Below are positions 6,702 to 7,897 of a stretch of 7,897 bases of DNA, piece by piece. Made by a program: the position numbers and the translations under genes. Numbering within the stretch: the stretch's first letter is position 1; every line of letters begins with the position of its first letter. The DNA lies in the NCBI GenBank assembly GCA_002699335.1, contig PACG01000182.1, positions 64,152 to 72,048 on the forward strand, written 5' to 3'. Source of the stretch: Candidatus Poribacteria bacterium. Lineage in GTDB: Bacteria; Poribacteria; WGA-4E; UBA9662. The notes beneath the pieces were generated by a model, which was not told the origin of the DNA, ran no database searches, and worked only from the letters and a program-made list of their open reading frames with translations.

Positions 6702-6894
6702 TGCTTGCTCCGCCGTAGCGAAGTGAATGTGTAAATATTAATAACCTATTTGGAAAAAGAAGGAGTTGAAATAATAAGGAATTAGTGTATTCACTCTGTT
6801 TCGAGCTCTGTAATCGGACCTTCGAAAAAATTCATCAGCAAGATCGCAAGCGGGACAACGAAATCTTCGCCACACATTGATTTTTACTTGAAAA
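6702..6894. other. Upstream region of hpf and degraded right side of the IS relic
   Basis: The hpf ribosome site sits at 6708-6711. A minus-strand TATTAAT-like stretch around 6735 could be part of an hpf promoter, but no good -35 accompanies it. The frame carrying the transposase fragment stays open to 6738, yet after about 6895 its translation no longer resembles an IS1380 transposase. No terminal inverted repeat was found. Confidence 0.35.
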
Positions 6895-7326
6895 CGCCTT
6901 TCATCGCGGCCAATCCATTTCGATGGGGCCGTATATAGGGCATCGACATGTTCTGGATCAGTCAAAACTTTGGTCTCGAACCGTCCCATCTGGCTCCTGG
7001 AAACCGCGTTGTTTCACTTTGCTCGCCACCAACAACCTGACGCATCGCAGGATCTATGCTCAGCCGTTCGGCCCGTTGGCATCTTTATCGCCAGCCTAGC
7101 GACTGAACACAGGCTGAGGCGGCCAAGCCGTCAGTGTTACCACTTATTCTCCCTGCTACGCCAATTTGTCGAAGATGTCTTCCGGCATCACCGTCAATCC
7201 CAAGACGTCCTCCAATTCCCAGTTGGCCTGCAGGCCTGCGCCGTTCGTAACCTTCGAACCATGAAACTCCAGCTTCAAACTTCGGTCGAAACCGACGCGC
7301 AACACGTTCTTTTTCATTTCACCCAT
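6895..7326 (-). pseudogene. N-terminal remnant of an IS1380-family (DDE group 1) transposase
   Basis: Three frames of the minus strand give an ordered match to the N-terminal third of IS1380-type transposases, which are normally about 430-450 residues. From the ATG at 7326, with AGGA upstream, it reads MGEMKKNVLRVGFDRSLKLE, HGSKVTNGAGL and ELEDVLGLT, then stops at 7158-7156. After disrupted sequence, PVFSR, a TAG (7098-7096) and AGDKDAN follow. A one-base loss then shifts the frame to AERLSIDPAMRQVVGG (about 7062-7024), and a last shift gives MGRFETKVLTDPEHVDAL and KWIGRDERR (6989 to about 6895). The catalytic DDE region is absent, so the element is dead and truncated. Its mutations are numerous, which indicates an old insertion. 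Confidence 0.8.
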
Positions 7327-7381
7327 TGGATTTCCTGCTGTTTGCTGCCTTCACCGTGAGAACACCCTTTATTCATAGGGT
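6895..7381 (-). mobile_element. Truncated IS1380-family insertion sequence relic
   Basis: The coding remnant plus the preceding leader with a small hairpin (ACCCT 7364-7368 and AGGGT 7377-7381) probably represents the left end of an insertion sequence. Neither terminal inverted repeat nor a target duplication could be identified, so both ends are approximate. Confidence 0.5.
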
Positions 7382-7842
7382 TAAACAATACCAGCGGATC
7401 CAACAATAACTTGATCAAATGGAAAATACGGGGTCATTTAAATCGGTTGCCGATCTCAAGACAACCGATCTTCCTTGAATTAACGAAATTTAGCATCGTA
7501 GAATTTTCTACGACACCACCCAAAAAGAAAGCTCATTCTAGAACCCTATCCAATTCACGATCCTCCCGGAACCCAATTCTTACGACATTTTGCAAGTTTG
7601 AGGAAAATAAGACGACCTAAAAATTATTTGAAATTCTTTTTTCGCGTTCCTTAATTCTGTGCCAGTATAGAATCTTGTGAATCGGTTCGACCGTGTTGGA
7701 AGTTAATATCATCAAGCCTTACAAATTGCACCTTAAAGTTACACCCAACAAGTGCGCAACCTACATGCACTCTAACTGGCCTCATGAAGGGCAGCGAATA
7801 TAGGATTCTAGCGGGAAGGAGTCAGATCAGACACCAGACCAA
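7382..7842. other. Non-coding stretch with scattered small inverted repeats
   Basis: No gene is supported. Short open runs exist on both strands but have no ribosome site, no domain and erratic composition. Two inverted repeats stand out: ATCGGTTG/CAACCGAT (7442-7449 and 7462-7469) and TCGTAGAA-TT-TTCTACGA (7496-7513). Arms of eight bases are expected a few times per window by chance, and neither is followed by a T-run. Confidence 0.45.
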
Positions 7843-7880
7843 ACAGGCATTATGCTGCTATTGTCGGGTAAAATGCCTGT
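7843..7880. repeat. 9-bp inverted repeat near the window end
   Basis: ACAGGCATT (7843-7851) and AATGCCTGT (7872-7880) are perfect inverted arms around a 20-base loop. Weaker outer pairing (AGACCA against TGGTCC) extends the structure after a small bulge. There is no T-run. It could be an element end or a hairpin belonging to sequence beyond the window. Confidence 0.4.
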
Positions 7881-7897
7881 CTGCTGTGGTCCAGATT

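Noticed and set aside
6970..7359. Plus-strand open frame of 129 codons
   Set aside because: It is antisense to the IS1380 transposase fragment, whose ordered motifs explain the coding-like composition.
7411..7620. Plus-strand open frame of 69 codons
   Set aside because: No ribosome site, low-complexity Ser/Thr/Lys composition and two inverted repeats inside it; looks like chance.
7680..7700. GGTTCGACC resembling a tRNA T-arm
   Set aside because: No matching acceptor, D or anticodon arms could be built around it on either strand.

Overview
The window looks like a bacterial chromosome segment with low coding density. Four genes appear intact (ychF, a D-2-hydroxyacid dehydrogenase, a PgtC-like substrate-binding protein and a J-domain/TPR protein). 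Together they cover about 4.13 kb of 7.9 kb, or roughly 52 percent. Much of the remainder holds broken relics of recognisable genes. The taxon cannot be fixed from these genes. The secreted binding protein suggests a Gram-negative cell. The mixture of intact housekeeping genes, freshly frameshifted genes and a shredded transposase suggests relaxed selection, for example a host-associated lineage or a population with few copies; that is inference.

Left part (1-2634): a full-length YchF-type ATPase on the minus strand and a D-2-hydroxyacid dehydrogenase on the plus strand are divergent. Each has its own plausible sigma70-type promoter; the dehydrogenase promoter is near consensus (TTGATA-N17-TATAAT with an extended -10).

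Middle (2635-5090): a full-length periplasmic binding protein on the minus strand resembles PgtC, the binding-protein-like component of a phosphoglycerate-sensing system. No permease or ATPase gene is nearby. About 0.5 kb upstream, on the plus strand, is a decayed receiver domain of two-component type. It keeps the phosphoacceptor-like Asp but has stop codons and a frameshift. It may be the remains of a partner regulator.

Right part (5091-7897): an intact J-domain protein with a TPR-like C-terminal half is preceded by an 8-8-8 inverted repeat overlapping a TTGACA. After it comes about 2 kb with no intact gene. In order it holds a perfect 28-bp palindrome, a shredded C-terminal piece of a formylglycine-generating-enzyme (FGE/SUMF1-like) domain, an hpf-like ribosome hibernation gene broken by a 5-bp tandem duplication, and the N-terminal third of an IS1380-family transposase broken in several places. 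The last 570 bases hold only small inverted repeats.

I did not find a convincing new multi-gene system. The most informative signals are the single-event frameshift in hpf, the perfect 28-bp palindrome, and the relic receiver next to the PgtC-like protein. No tRNA, rRNA, CRISPR array or strong intrinsic terminator was seen.
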